Positions 8,599-17,760 of a DNA stretch of 64,000 nucleotides are shown piece after piece. The stretch spans positions 124,001-188,000 of the forward strand of contig NZ_JANTOO010000020.1 of NCBI RefSeq assembly GCF_024753545.1. The letters are read 5' to 3'. The notes beneath the pieces are model-generated. The model saw only the letters and a list, made by a program, of their open reading frames with translations. It did not search any database and had not been told where the DNA came from. Each line of letters begins with the position of its first letter. The stretch's first letter is position 1. The DNA is from Lysinibacillus pinottii. Its GTDB lineage: Bacteria > Bacillota > Bacilli > Bacillales_A > Planococcaceae. Both the position numbers and the translations under genes were made by a program.

Positions 8599-9456
8599 CT
8601 ACCTATTTTTTTCTAGCTCACTTAGCAATGTTGACCCTAATAATAGTATCGCTCCTATTAGTTGTAGTAGCGTCATTTTTTCTCCAATAAACATCGTTGA
8701 AATGACTAATGATGTCAGTGGATCTATATAGCTAAGGATGGCTATACTTTGCCCTTTCAGCTTTGACATGCCCCAAAAGAACAATAAAAATCCAACTCCT
8801 GCATGGACAATACCTAATACTATTAATAGTAAGACTGACTTAAAACTGATTGTCATGACCTGAAATCCTGTTGTCCCAAGTATATAAAAACAAAGGAAAA
8901 ATGCTGCTAAAGATAGTTGAATTAATGTATTTCCTGGTTCTTTTATGTTACCTATACATTTATTTGTAAATGTTAGAGCTGTGTAAAAGCATGCGGCGAT
9001 AAGACCGTAGACAATGCCAATAAATTGTTTACTGTCCCCAGTGCCTTGACTTTGGACAATCAAATAAAGTCCGATAAGGGCCACACAGACATACATCATT
9101 TTTCTGCCAACTAGCTTCTCCTTTAAGATAATTGGAGATAAACAGATAACGAGTACTGGTGCAACATAATAACTAAGTGCAGCATTAGCAATTGTTGTTT
9201 CTTTATAAGCCTGAAATAAAAAAATCCAATTCCCACATAAGGCAACACTAGAAAGTACTAATTTCCACTTATTTTTGAGAATACTTCTTTTCGTAAAGCT
9301 TTCCTTTTTATAAATAAAAATCACTATCAAAAAACAAGCACCAATTAAGCTCATCCAAAAAGCGATTTCACTTGAAGATAAAGGTATATACTTGGCAAAA
9401 ACACCAACTGCGCCAAAAATAATCATGGATAATACAAACGCTAATTTTCCGCTCAT
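8599..9456 (-). CDS. EamA/DMT-family transporter
   Basis: A 285-aa protein with about ten hydrophobic helices in two EamA halves (residues 5-138 and 150-280), as in drug/metabolite exporters of the DMT superfamily. Conserved helix-end motifs such as ALSYYVAPVLV and AILSYIDPLTSLV are visible. It would move a small metabolite or amino-acid-like compound across the membrane; the substrate cannot be named. An AGGA site precedes the ATG. Two 15-bp palindromes upstream suggest a dedicated regulator that is not encoded next to it. Confidence 0.85.
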   Translation of the reverse strand: MSGKLAFVLSMIIFGAVGVFAKYIPLSSSEIAFWMSLIGACFLIVIFIYKKESFTKRSILKNKWKLVLSSVALCGNWIFLFQAYKETTIANAALSYYVAPVLVICLSPIILKEKLVGRKMMYVCVALIGLYLIVQSQGTGDSKQFIGIVYGLIAACFYTALTFTNKCIGNIKEPGNTLIQLSLAAFFLCFYILGTTGFQVMTISFKSVLLLIVLGIVHAGVGFLLFFWGMSKLKGQSIAILSYIDPLTSLVISTMFIGEKMTLLQLIGAILLLGSTLLSELEKNR

Positions 9457-9494
9457 TACAATTCCTACTTTCTACGTATAAGTATTAACCTACA

Positions 9495-9555
9495 CAGTAG
9501 AATCTATTGAAAATGAGCAAACTGTTATTGTATGCCTTACCAGTAGATTCTACTG
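9495..9555 (-). promoter_or_regulatory. Pair of 15-bp palindromic operator-like sites
   Basis: CAGTAGATTCTACTG (9541-9555) is a 7-1-7 palindrome. CAGTAGAATCTATTG (9495-9509) is the same site with one mismatch in its second half. Centres are 46 bp apart, upstream of the EamA gene and divergent from the 9726 gene. Repetition and symmetry suggest binding of a dimeric regulator; its identity is unknown. Confidence 0.5.
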
Positions 9556-9725
9556 TAAAGACATTGTTGGGGGTGCTATTGAACGAAACATACAAATCCC
9601 TCCTTCACCGATATAATTGTAACATATTTCAGAAAATTAAAGAGTATGTTTTATAGATAAAGGGAAAATGAATCACTAATTACTTCATTAGGTAAGGATA
9701 AAATTTTCTTTAAGGAGGAGTTAGA

Positions 9726-10121
9726 GTGCACGCAAGAGAATTAAGAAACGCTATTGCAGAGACTTGTGAAAACTATGATAGTCAATATGCGCAGTTAGTA
9801 AAACCGATTAATCAGTTATTAATGAATGTTGATGCTTTCATCAGTGAAGGAACAGCGTATGTCATTATAGAAAATTTGAAATTATATTATAGTGGAGATA
9901 AATACATGGCGGAATGTCACTTCGATGAGAGTGAAAATTTCTTACAGGATGGCATTGAGCTTCTAAAAAAGGGAGACCTGGCGAATGGCGCTTTACAAAT
10001 ATACGGTGCTGGTTTAAATTTTGCCAGTTATGCTTCAAAGGTTCGGGGGCAAAAAAATGTGAACCCGTACATGAACTTTGAAAAAAACTTTAGCCTCATC
10101 ATGGATTCACTCCAAAAATAA
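9726..10121 (+). CDS. Conserved-looking hypothetical protein, 131 aa
   Basis: Not recognised. The soluble, mostly helical product has no signal peptide, membrane segment or known catalytic motif. It begins MHARELRNAIAETCENYDSQ and has regular heptad-like leucine/isoleucine spacing. A textbook ribosome site (AGGAGGAG, 5-6 bases before the GTG at 9726) and a strong terminator straight after the stop argue that it is a real, independently transcribed forward-strand gene. Confidence 0.7.
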   Translation: MHARELRNAIAETCENYDSQYAQLVKPINQLLMNVDAFISEGTAYVIIENLKLYYSGDKYMAECHFDESENFLQDGIELLKKGDLANGALQIYGAGLNFASYASKVRGQKNVNPYMNFEKNFSLIMDSLQK

Positions 10122-10127
10122 GCACAT

Positions 10128-10160
10128 GAAAAAAGAAAGAGTATACACTCTTTCTTTTTT
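10128..10160. terminator. Bidirectional terminator after the 131-aa gene
   Basis: AAAAAGAAAGAGT and ACTCTTTCTTTTT pair around an ATAC loop; the A/T-rich arms provide T-runs on both strands. It separates the forward gene from the convergent rhodanese gene. Confidence 0.85.
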
Positions 10161-10170
10161 CATTATGTCA

Positions 10171-10473
10171 TTATTTAAATTCTAATTCGCCATCGTAAGC
10201 TAACATGCCACCTTCTAGGTTTGTCACATCAAATCCTTGTGCTTCTAAATAAGAACAAGCATTAGCTGAACGGCCACCAGCCTTACAAACGATAATATAT
10301 GGCTTTGTTTCATCTAATTCCTCTAGACGTTCTGGGATTGTCCCAAGAGCGATATGCTGAGCGCCAGGAATCATGCCGTGTGCTACTTCATCCTCTTCAC
10401 GAACATCAATAATATATAGGTCTTCATTTGCATCTAATAGTTCTAATAATTGTGTTGTTTCCATTGATTTCAT
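10171..10473 (-). CDS. Single-domain rhodanese-like protein
   Basis: A 100-aa rhodanese domain, LYIIDVREEDEVAHGMIPGA followed by the active-site loop CKAGGRS with the catalytic cysteine. Such proteins carry persulfide sulfur or reduce it in the cytosol; the partner is unknown. The ATG at 10473 has GGAGG nine bases upstream; longer in-frame versions lack a ribosome site. It follows hfq but is separated from it by a terminator. Confidence 0.88.
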   Translation of the reverse strand: MKSMETTQLLELLDANEDLYIIDVREEDEVAHGMIPGAQHIALGTIPERLEELDETKPYIIVCKAGGRSANACSYLEAQGFDVTNLEGGMLAYDGELEFK

Positions 10474-10522
10474 CAAACTCGTCCTCCAAATATCTATTTC
10501 CTTTATCATTATAGCCTGAAGC

Positions 10523-10558
10523 AAAAAAAACAGCCAGTGTGGAGTACACTAACTGTTT
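10523..10558 (-). terminator. hfq terminator
   Basis: On the minus strand AAACAG(TT)AGTGT and ACACT(GG)CTGTTT pair around ACTCC and run into eight T. It closes the miaA-hfq transcript before the rhodanese gene. Confidence 0.8.
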
Positions 10559-10568
10559 AACAATCTTT

Positions 10569-10799
10569 TTATGCTTCTGTCTCTAAAAATTCTATTGGTT
10601 TTGCTGGAACGAATGTAGAAATAGCGTGCTTGTAAATCAGGTGCTGCTTATTATCAGCATCCAATAATAGAACTGTAAAATTATCATATGATTTCACAGT
10701 CCCTTTTAACTGAAATCCGTTTAATAGAAATACAGTTACAAAAACACTGTTTTTACGTAGTTGGTTCAAGAACGTATCTTGCAAGTTGATTGATTTCAT
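10569..10799 (-). CDS. hfq: RNA chaperone Hfq
   Basis: A 76-aa Sm-like protein. The Sm1 region VTVFLLNGFQLKGTVKSYDNFTVL-type fold and the Sm2 signature YKHAIST are present, and the size fits B. subtilis Hfq (73 aa). It forms a hexamer that binds small RNAs and A-rich RNA; in Bacilli its effect is milder than in enterics. The ATG at 10799 lies seven bases from GGGAGG; the preceding TTG codon is not needed. It follows miaA as in most bacteria but also has its own promoter. Confidence 0.96.
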   Translation of the reverse strand: MKSINLQDTFLNQLRKNSVFVTVFLLNGFQLKGTVKSYDNFTVLLLDADNKQHLIYKHAISTFVPAKPIEFLETEA

Positions 10800-10838
10800 C
10801 AAATAGCCTCCCTACTAACTTTCTACCTCTTCATTCCT

Positions 10839-10866
10839 ATAGTAGCACGTTCTACCAATTTATCAA
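10839..10866 (-). promoter_or_regulatory. Putative SigA promoter of hfq
   Basis: TTGATA (10866-10861) and TACTAT (10844-10839) are 16 bases apart on the minus strand in the 97-base gap between miaA and hfq. It would let hfq be transcribed apart from the long upstream operon. Confidence 0.55.
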
Positions 10867-10896
10867 TTAGTAATTTTTAGAAATTTTTCTTTAATT

Positions 10897-11799
10897 TTAT
10901 AATTGTTCACCTGTCATCACAAAATGGACATCCATTTTATTGCGGAAATAAGTAAGTTGCCTTTTCGCATAGCGACGAGAATTTTGTTTTAAGCTGTCTA
11001 TGGCGCCTTCTAGTGAACATTTGCCATCTAAATAATCATATAATTCCTTATAACCAATGGCTTGTATAGACTGCACACCCCGGATATTTTGTTGCCATAG
11101 CCCTTGGACCTCTTCTAAAAGACCATTCTCCATCATCAAATCGACACGGCGGTTAATACGGTCATAAAGCACCTCTCGTGACATATTTTGACCTAGCCCT
11201 AAAATCAAGTGATTATAGAGAGGTACCTCGCCTCGATTTTGAGCTTCAGCTGCCTTCGATACACCGCTTAATTCTAGCATCTCTAATGCGCGAATGACAC
11301 GACGTGTATTATTTGGATGAATGGCTTCTGCAGTTTGAGGGTCTAGTTGTTTTAATTTATCGTGCATTGCCTCGGGACCAAGCTTCGCTAATTCATCATA
11401 ATAGGCTTGACGTGCTGCCTCATCCACTTTTTCATCAGTAAATTGGAAATCAAACAGAACAGCTTGTACATATAAGCCTGACCCACCTACGATAATCGGT
11501 AGCTTATGACGAGCTTGTATGTCTGCAATTTTCTCTCTTACTAGCTTTTGATAGTCGGCCACTGAAAATGATGCTGTCGGCTCCAGAAAACTTAGTAAAT
11601 GATGAGGAACTCCCTCCATCTCTTCTTCCGTAATTTTCGCCGTACCTATATCTAGCCCTTTATAAACTTGCATTGAGTCACCATTAATGATTTCTCCATT
11701 ATACTTTTTGGCAAGTTCAATACTTAACGCTGTTTTTCCAGAAGCAGTTGGTCCCACAATTGCTACGACCTCAGCCTGCTGTAATTTATTTTCTATCAT
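10897..11799 (-). CDS. miaA: tRNA dimethylallyltransferase MiaA
   Basis: A 300-aa enzyme that adds a dimethylallyl group to A37 of tRNAs reading UNN codons. It has the P-loop GPTASGKT (residues 16-23), the [15 protein letters not shown] motif and IVGGSGLY. MiaB, which methylthiolates the same base, is encoded about 10 kb upstream. Its start overlaps the upstream hydrolase stop by 14 bases, indicating translational coupling in the mutS-to-miaA operon. Confidence 0.97.
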
Positions 11800-12703
11800 A
11801 TTTTTCTAACCACCGTAATAATACTTGAAAGACTGCTTCTTGATTGTCTTCATTTAAAATTTCATGTCTTTTATCTTCAAATAAATAAACAGTGACATCC
11901 TCCACACCAGCAGTTGCTAATTGTTCTGCCACTGCGTACACTCCTAGTCCCTGTTCACCGACAGGGTCTTTACTGCCGCTTATCAAAAGTATTGGAAGAT
12001 CCTTTCTTACTTTGGCAATCTCTTTTTTGCGATTCAAGGTTGAAAAGCCTGTTGTCAAATCTACAAAAAATTGATTGGTTGGAATAAAGCCACAGTATGG
12101 ATCATCTATATACTTTTGAACTTCTACCTGTACAGAGCATAACCAATCATAGGCAGTCTTCGGATTTGGAAACTGCTTATTAAAACTACCAAAACTTAAT
12201 TGATTGAGAAGCCTGCTTTCTGTCTCTTTACCAAGACCTTTGGCTAAAGCTTTGGACACGATATTACCAATTGCGTGTAAAGCTGTAACATTACCCGTTC
12301 CACAGAGCACAACATTGTCTACCTGTTCCCCATACCGTTGGATATAGCGTCTCGTAATGAATGAGCCCATACTATGACCAAAAATAATGAACGGTTTGTC
12401 GACAAATGGTGCATGTAATTGAGTCATTACTTCATGTGCATCTTCTACAACACGTTCAAAGCCGTTATTTTCAGCAAAAAAGCCTAAAGTTCCATTATAA
12501 GCAGCTGTTTCACCATGTCCACGATGATCGTGCATCGTCACTACATAGCCGGCTTTTTGAAGAGTGTAAGCAAATTTTAAATATCGACCACTATGCTCCG
12601 CCATGCCATGTAATATATGGATATGTCCAATACAAGGCTTTTTAGATTCTAATGTTCGTGTGAATACAAAATGGCCATCAGACATTTGAATATAACACTC
12701 CAT
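11786..12703 (-). CDS. Alpha/beta hydrolase, lysophospholipase/monoacylglycerol lipase type
   Basis: A 305-aa serine hydrolase of the lysophospholipase L2/monoglyceride lipase group. Catalytic Ser111 in GHSMGS, Asp246 in SGSKDPVG and His280 in [10 protein letters not shown] form a complete triad; HDHRGHGET is the family's oxyanion-side motif. There is no signal peptide, so it acts in the cytosol or at the inner membrane face. It sits three bases after glpD and overlaps miaA, so release of glycerol or acylglycerol to feed GlpK is an attractive inference. Confidence 0.85.
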
Positions 12704-12706
12704 CGC

Positions 12707-14353
12707 TTACTCCCCTTCTTTCACGAAAATAGTGGCATCCAAGATGGCTTGGTCTAATTCAGCCATATAAGCATTTCGTTGCTCCTCCGTATAATTCAAG
12801 TGTTGTTGCATCACTTGAAGCACTTGTTGCTTATAAAGCTGGACTGCTTCAATGTCAAAATACAGCATACCAGTACGGCGAATAAAGAAGTCACTTGGCG
12901 TATAGACCATTTCAGCTTCTAAGCCATATAATAGCATCGCATGTAAAGTAAGTGGCATTGTACTACCATGCTCATGTAAGTATTTTACGCGATCAAATAA
13001 AGCATCCACATTCGTGCCATATTTTTGAACAAGTTGCTTAGCTTCATCGTAATTTAAACCATACTGAACACCTTCTCGAGCTTTATAGGCAATATAGTCA
13101 GGGAAATTGATGGCATTAATCCCCTTTGCTCCTGACAGTGATAACTCTCGAGTTATGGATGCGCTCGCATGCTTATAACGACGGATTTTTACAATTTTAT
13201 CTACAATCGATTCTGCCATTTGTCGGTAGCCTGTTAACTTGCCACCTGCTATCGTCATTAAACCACTCGGAGCCGTCCAAATTTCATCTTTTCTTGAAAT
13301 TTCTGAAGGATTCTTTCCTTTTTCATAAATCAATGGACGAACGCCTGCCCACGATGATTCAATAGTAGCTCTCGTAATATTGGCTGTAGGAAATACTTTC
13401 TTTGCCGCCTCTATTAAATAGTCCACATCTTGCTGTGTTGCAACAGGATGTACTGGATTGCCCTCGAAGACAGTATCCGTTGTACCTACATAGGTTTTAC
13501 CATCACGCGGAATAGCAAATGCCATACGTCCATCAGCAATATCGAAATAAACTGCTTGCTTTAATGGAAAATCTTTTTGATTTAGGACAATATGAACACC
13601 CTTCGTCAACCGTAATTGCTTATTATCAGCTACTTTATCCCTTTGACGTACATCATCTACCCACGGACCTGTAGCATTAACAATTTGTGCAGCGTGTACA
13701 TTCAAAATGCGTCCTGTTAAATGATCTTCTACTTTAATTCCAATTAGCTTTTTCTTGTCGTAGATAAATTCCTTCATCTCCGCATAATTAAGACAAAGTG
13801 CCCCATATTCAACAGCCTTTTTTAATACTTCAATCGTAAGACGCGCATCATCGGTACGATATTCAACATAATAGCCTCCACCGACAAGTCCTTCTTGATT
13901 GAGTAAAGGTTCTAATGCTAAGGTTTCTTGCGCATTTAGCATTGTTCTACGTTCCTGTTTTTTGACACCTGCTAAACGGTCATAAACTTTTAAGGCTAGA
14001 GATGTTGTCATTGGGCTAAGGGAACCCTTTTTATATAAAGGCAAAAGCATTTTTTCTGGTGTTGTCACATGAACAGCATTGTCATAGACGATTTCACGTT
14101 CACGTCCCACCTCTGCTACAACTCCTACATCAAATTGCTTTAAATATCGTAGTCCACCATGGATGAGTTTAGTCGACCGACTCGATGTTCCGGCAGAGAA
14201 ATCCTGCATGTCGATACATGCAACGGACAATCCCCTTGAGGCAGCATCCAGAGCAATACCTGCACCCGTAATGCCTCCACCAATGACTAAAACGTCAAAA
14301 CTATAGTGCTCTAAATAATATAAAATTTTTGGACGATGCTCATATGAAAACAT
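12707..14353 (-). CDS. glpD: Aerobic glycerol-3-phosphate dehydrogenase
   Basis: A 548-aa FAD enzyme that oxidises glycerol-3-phosphate to dihydroxyacetone phosphate and passes electrons to menaquinone at the membrane. The N-terminal dinucleotide motif VIGGGITGAGIALDAASRG and FSAGTSSRSTKLIHGG are diagnostic; length matches B. subtilis GlpD (555). The ATG at 14353 follows GGGGG; a TTG at 14368 would lengthen it by five residues. It lies 18 bases after glpK; no glpF or glpP is present in the window. Confidence 0.95.
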   Translation of the reverse strand: MFSYEHRPKILYYLEHYSFDVLVIGGGITGAGIALDAASRGLSVACIDMQDFSAGTSSRSTKLIHGGLRYLKQFDVGVVAEVGREREIVYDNAVHVTTPEKMLLPLYKKGSLSPMTTSLALKVYDRLAGVKKQERRTMLNAQETLALEPLLNQEGLVGGGYYVEYRTDDARLTIEVLKKAVEYGALCLNYAEMKEFIYDKKKLIGIKVEDHLTGRILNVHAAQIVNATGPWVDDVRQRDKVADNKQLRLTKGVHIVLNQKDFPLKQAVYFDIADGRMAFAIPRDGKTYVGTTDTVFEGNPVHPVATQQDVDYLIEAAKKVFPTANITRATIESSWAGVRPLIYEKGKNPSEISRKDEIWTAPSGLMTIAGGKLTGYRQMAESIVDKIVKIRRYKHASASITRELSLSGAKGINAINFPDYIAYKAREGVQYGLNYDEAKQLVQKYGTNVDALFDRVKYLHEHGSTMPLTLHAMLLYGLEAEMVYTPSDFFIRRTGMLYFDIEAVQLYKQQVLQVMQQHLNYTEEQRNAYMAELDQAILDATIFVKEGE

Positions 14354-14371
14354 ACCTTTTTCCCCCAATAG

Positions 14372-15865
14372 CTAAGATTTAAAAATTCGTGTTGCCTCTA
14401 CAGCTCTTTGCCAGCCAGCATAATGAGCTGTCGCTTGGTCTTTTTCCATTTTCGGCTGGTAGGTTTGACCATTTACCCTCAGTGCTGATAAAACCTCTTG
14501 ATTTGGCCAAAAATTTGTAGCAAGTCCTGCTAAATAAGCTGCACCTAATGCCGTTGATTCATTGAGCTTTGCCAGCTCAACATGCAACTGTAATATATCA
14601 CTTTGGAATTGCATCAATAACTCATTTTTTACCGCACCACCATCTACACGGAGTACTTCAATAGGTGCCCCGGCTGCTACTTCCATAGCATCGAGTACAT
14701 CCTTCGTTTGATAGGCTAATGATTCAAGTGTCGCACGGATGAAATGTTCTTTAGAAGTGCCCCGCGTTAGCCCAAAAATGGCACCACGAGCATCTGTATC
14801 CCAATAAGGTGTACCTAGTCCAACGAAGGCAGGTACAACATAGACGCCATCCGTATCGGCTACTTTTTTAGCATAGGTTTCAGAATCCTCTGCTGTCCGA
14901 ATCATACGTAGTCCGTCTCGTAGCCATTGAATCGCTGAGCCTGCTACGAAAACACTTCCCTCTAATGCATAGGTCACTTTACCATCTATTCCCCAAGCAA
15001 TTGTCGTCAATAACCCATTTTTCGATTTTACAGCCTGTTTTCCTGTATTCAATAACATAAAGCAGCCTGTACCATAAGTGTTTTTGGCCATGCCTTTTGT
15101 AAAACAAGTTTGCCCAAAAAGGGCCGCCTGCTGATCACCAGCAATACCTGCAATCGGAATGTTTTCACCAAAGAAAATACTTGCTGCCGTCTCAGTGTAA
15201 ATTTCTGATGAATTTTTCACTTCAGGAAGCATCGACATCGGAATATCTAATAACTGACAAAGTTCCGCATCCCATTGTAATTCATGAATATTGTATAGTA
15301 ATGTTCGAGCTGCATTTGAATAATCGGTAACATGAGCCTTTCCCTTTGATAATCGCCAAACAATCCAAGAATCAATCGTGCCAAATAATAAATCTCCATT
15401 GTCAGCCATTTCACGGGCGCCCTCTACATGATCTAATATCCATTTAATTTTTGTGGCTGAAAAATAAGCATCTAGACGTAATCCCGTTTTTTGCTGAAAA
15501 AGCTCCTCATGCCCTTGTTCTTTCAGGTCATTCACGATTTCCTGCGTTTGACGCGACTGCCAGACAATGGCGTTGTAAATAGGCTGTCCTGTATGTTTAT
15601 CCCACACAACAGTTGTTTCTCGCTGATTCGTTATTCCAATAGCATGGACCTCGCTAGCATCATGCCCACTTTCTGTTAAGACGGTTGCAATTACTGAAAG
15701 GACCGAACCCCAAATTTCATTGGCATTATGTTCTACCCAACCAGCCTTTGGAAAAATTTGCTGAAACTCCTTTTGTGCTACATGAATAATTTCACCTTTT
15801 TTATTGAATAAGATAGCTCTTGAGCTTGTTGTGCCTTGATCAATCGCTAAAATAAATTCGCCCAT
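14372..15865 (-). CDS. glpK: Glycerol kinase
   Basis: A 497-aa FGGY-family kinase phosphorylating glycerol to glycerol-3-phosphate. DQGTTSSRAILF at the start, GITNQRETTVVWD and GLGTPYWDTDARGAIFG are classical GlpK motifs. The ATG at 15865 has GAGGGGG at good spacing; an in-frame GTG at 15883 touches the mutL stop. No promoter is apparent in the short gap, so it is probably co-transcribed with mutSL, unlike the separate catabolite-controlled glp operon of B. subtilis. Confidence 0.96.
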   Translation of the reverse strand: MGEFILAIDQGTTSSRAILFNKKGEIIHVAQKEFQQIFPKAGWVEHNANEIWGSVLSVIATVLTESGHDASEVHAIGITNQRETTVVWDKHTGQPIYNAIVWQSRQTQEIVNDLKEQGHEELFQQKTGLRLDAYFSATKIKWILDHVEGAREMADNGDLLFGTIDSWIVWRLSKGKAHVTDYSNAARTLLYNIHELQWDAELCQLLDIPMSMLPEVKNSSEIYTETAASIFFGENIPIAGIAGDQQAALFGQTCFTKGMAKNTYGTGCFMLLNTGKQAVKSKNGLLTTIAWGIDGKVTYALEGSVFVAGSAIQWLRDGLRMIRTAEDSETYAKKVADTDGVYVVPAFVGLGTPYWDTDARGAIFGLTRGTSKEHFIRATLESLAYQTKDVLDAMEVAAGAPIEVLRVDGGAVKNELLMQFQSDILQLHVELAKLNESTALGAAYLAGLATNFWPNQEVLSALRVNGQTYQPKMEKDQATAHYAGWQRAVEATRIFKS

Positions 15866-15882
15866 TATTTTCCCCCTCTTCA

Positions 15883-17745
15883 CTACATGACTCGTTTGAA
15901 CATTTTTTCCACTTCATACGATGTAAAATGAATTAGCACTGGACGTCCATGTGGACATGTAAATGGATTATCAGCCTTGCGTAAATCTCTAAGCAAAATT
16001 TCCATTTGTTCTTTCGTTAAATAATAATTGGCTTTGATAGATTTTTTACAGCTCATCATAATCGCTGCGGCTTCACGTAATTTTTTAATATCTGCCTTTT
16101 TAGTCGTCAGCACCTGTTCAATTAAATCTTCAATGATTTCCTGTTCCTCACCTTGAGGGAACCAACTAGGGTGCTCTCGTACTACAAAGGAAGATTGTCC
16201 AAATTCCTCTAAAAATACGCCTACTGCTTCTAACTCTTGTTTGTGTTCTCGTAATAAAAGTGCCTCATCAGCCGCATAGTGGAATGTTAGTGGCAGCAGT
16301 AATGCCTGACGTTCATGTGGATTAACTTGACCAACCTTTTCCCGGAAAAATTCATATTTAATGCGCTCTTGTGCAGCATGTTGATCAATTAAATAAAAAC
16401 CATCCTCCATTTGGGCGACAATGTATGTGCCATGGATTTGCCCTACTACTTCCAGCTCAGGGAACGGTTCCTTACCCGTTTCATCTACTAAATCCTCATG
16501 TTGCTCGGTAATAGTTATTTCTTCTATTTCTTCAGCCTCTAATGACGGAGTTGTCTGCCCATAATCCTTTACAATAGTAGAAACAGGCTCTGGCTCTACT
16601 GGAGTTTCTCGTTGGTTTTCTCGAATGGTTTGCACATCATATAACTTCTCTACAATTGCGTTCATTTTCTCCACATCTATCTTAGGTGCAGGCTTCCAAA
16701 TATTTAATTGCTCTGTAGCTGGTTTGACGATTTTTTCTTTTTTCTCCATTTGTGGTACACGAATAACGCTACGTATTCTCTCACGAATAGTTTCTTCGAT
16801 TAATTTTAAAAGCTCTGGCTCCTTACTTAAACGAATTTGATGTTTAGCAGGATGCACATTGACATCTGTCAAATATGGATCTCCCTCAATATAAAGCACC
16901 ACAATGGGAAAACGTTCAATTGGTAAATACGTATGGTAGGCATCAACAATGGCTTTTTGTACTAAATAATGCTTAACCCAGCGCCCATTGACGAATAGAG
17001 ACATATAATTTTTTGAAGCACGAGTTACCTCTGGTAGGGTCACATAGCCGGAAATACGATAATCGTGTGACTCTCCTTGGAAGGACACCATCTTCTTGGC
17101 ATTATGTACTCCATAAATGGCAGCAAGCACTTGTTGCACATCTCCTCGTCCGTTTGTTTGGAGCAATATTTGACCATTATGCAGTAATCTAAAAGCAATT
17201 TGCGGATTACTAAGGGCAAGACGATTCATTAAGTCAATTGTGTGCCCAAGCTCAGTTTGAATAGTTTTCATATATTTTAAGCGAGCAGGTGTGTTAAAAA
17301 ACAATTGTGATACCGTCAGATCTGTACCTTTACGTAAAGGGCCGGGCTTATGCGTCAACATATGACCACCCTCCAGCTCTAAATGTGTACCAGATTCACC
17401 GTTCGATGTAATTAGAGTCATTTTTGAAACAGAAGCAATAGATGCTAATGCCTCACCACGGAAGCCCAATGTACGAATACGAAATAAATCATGTTCTTGA
17501 TGAATTTTACTCGTTGCATGGCGAGAGAATGACATAATAGCATCCTCTTCATCCATACCGCTACCATTATCAATTACTTGAATGGAAGTGAGACCCGCTT
17601 CTAGTAAAAAAACATCAATGGACGTACTTCCCGCATCAATAGCATTTTCTACTAGCTCTTTGACAACTGAAGCTGGTCTTTCAACTACTTCTCCTGCTGC
17701 AATTTTATTGGAGAGCCATTCGTCCATAATTTGTATGTTTCCCAC
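15883..17745 (-). CDS. mutL: DNA mismatch repair protein MutL
   Basis: A 620-aa MutL. The N-terminal GHKL ATPase has KELVENAIDAG, DNGSGM and GFRGEALASI; the C-terminal endonuclease has DQHAAQERIKYE, SCKKSIKA and CPHGRP, so it is a nicking MutL as in B. subtilis. QALLLPL resembles the weak beta-clamp motif. The acidic linker (about 350-430) is poorly conserved. It starts 15 bases after mutS. Confidence 0.97.
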   Translation of the reverse strand: MGNIQIMDEWLSNKIAAGEVVERPASVVKELVENAIDAGSTSIDVFLLEAGLTSIQVIDNGSGMDEEDAIMSFSRHATSKIHQEHDLFRIRTLGFRGEALASIASVSKMTLITSNGESGTHLELEGGHMLTHKPGPLRKGTDLTVSQLFFNTPARLKYMKTIQTELGHTIDLMNRLALSNPQIAFRLLHNGQILLQTNGRGDVQQVLAAIYGVHNAKKMVSFQGESHDYRISGYVTLPEVTRASKNYMSLFVNGRWVKHYLVQKAIVDAYHTYLPIERFPIVVLYIEGDPYLTDVNVHPAKHQIRLSKEPELLKLIEETIRERIRSVIRVPQMEKKEKIVKPATEQLNIWKPAPKIDVEKMNAIVEKLYDVQTIRENQRETPVEPEPVSTIVKDYGQTTPSLEAEEIEEITITEQHEDLVDETGKEPFPELEVVGQIHGTYIVAQMEDGFYLIDQHAAQERIKYEFFREKVGQVNPHERQALLLPLTFHYAADEALLLREHKQELEAVGVFLEEFGQSSFVVREHPSWFPQGEEQEIIEDLIEQVLTTKKADIKKLREAAAIMMSCKKSIKANYYLTKEQMEILLRDLRKADNPFTCPHGRPVLIHFTSYEVEKMFKRVM

Positions 17746-17760
17746 TAACGTATCACTCCT

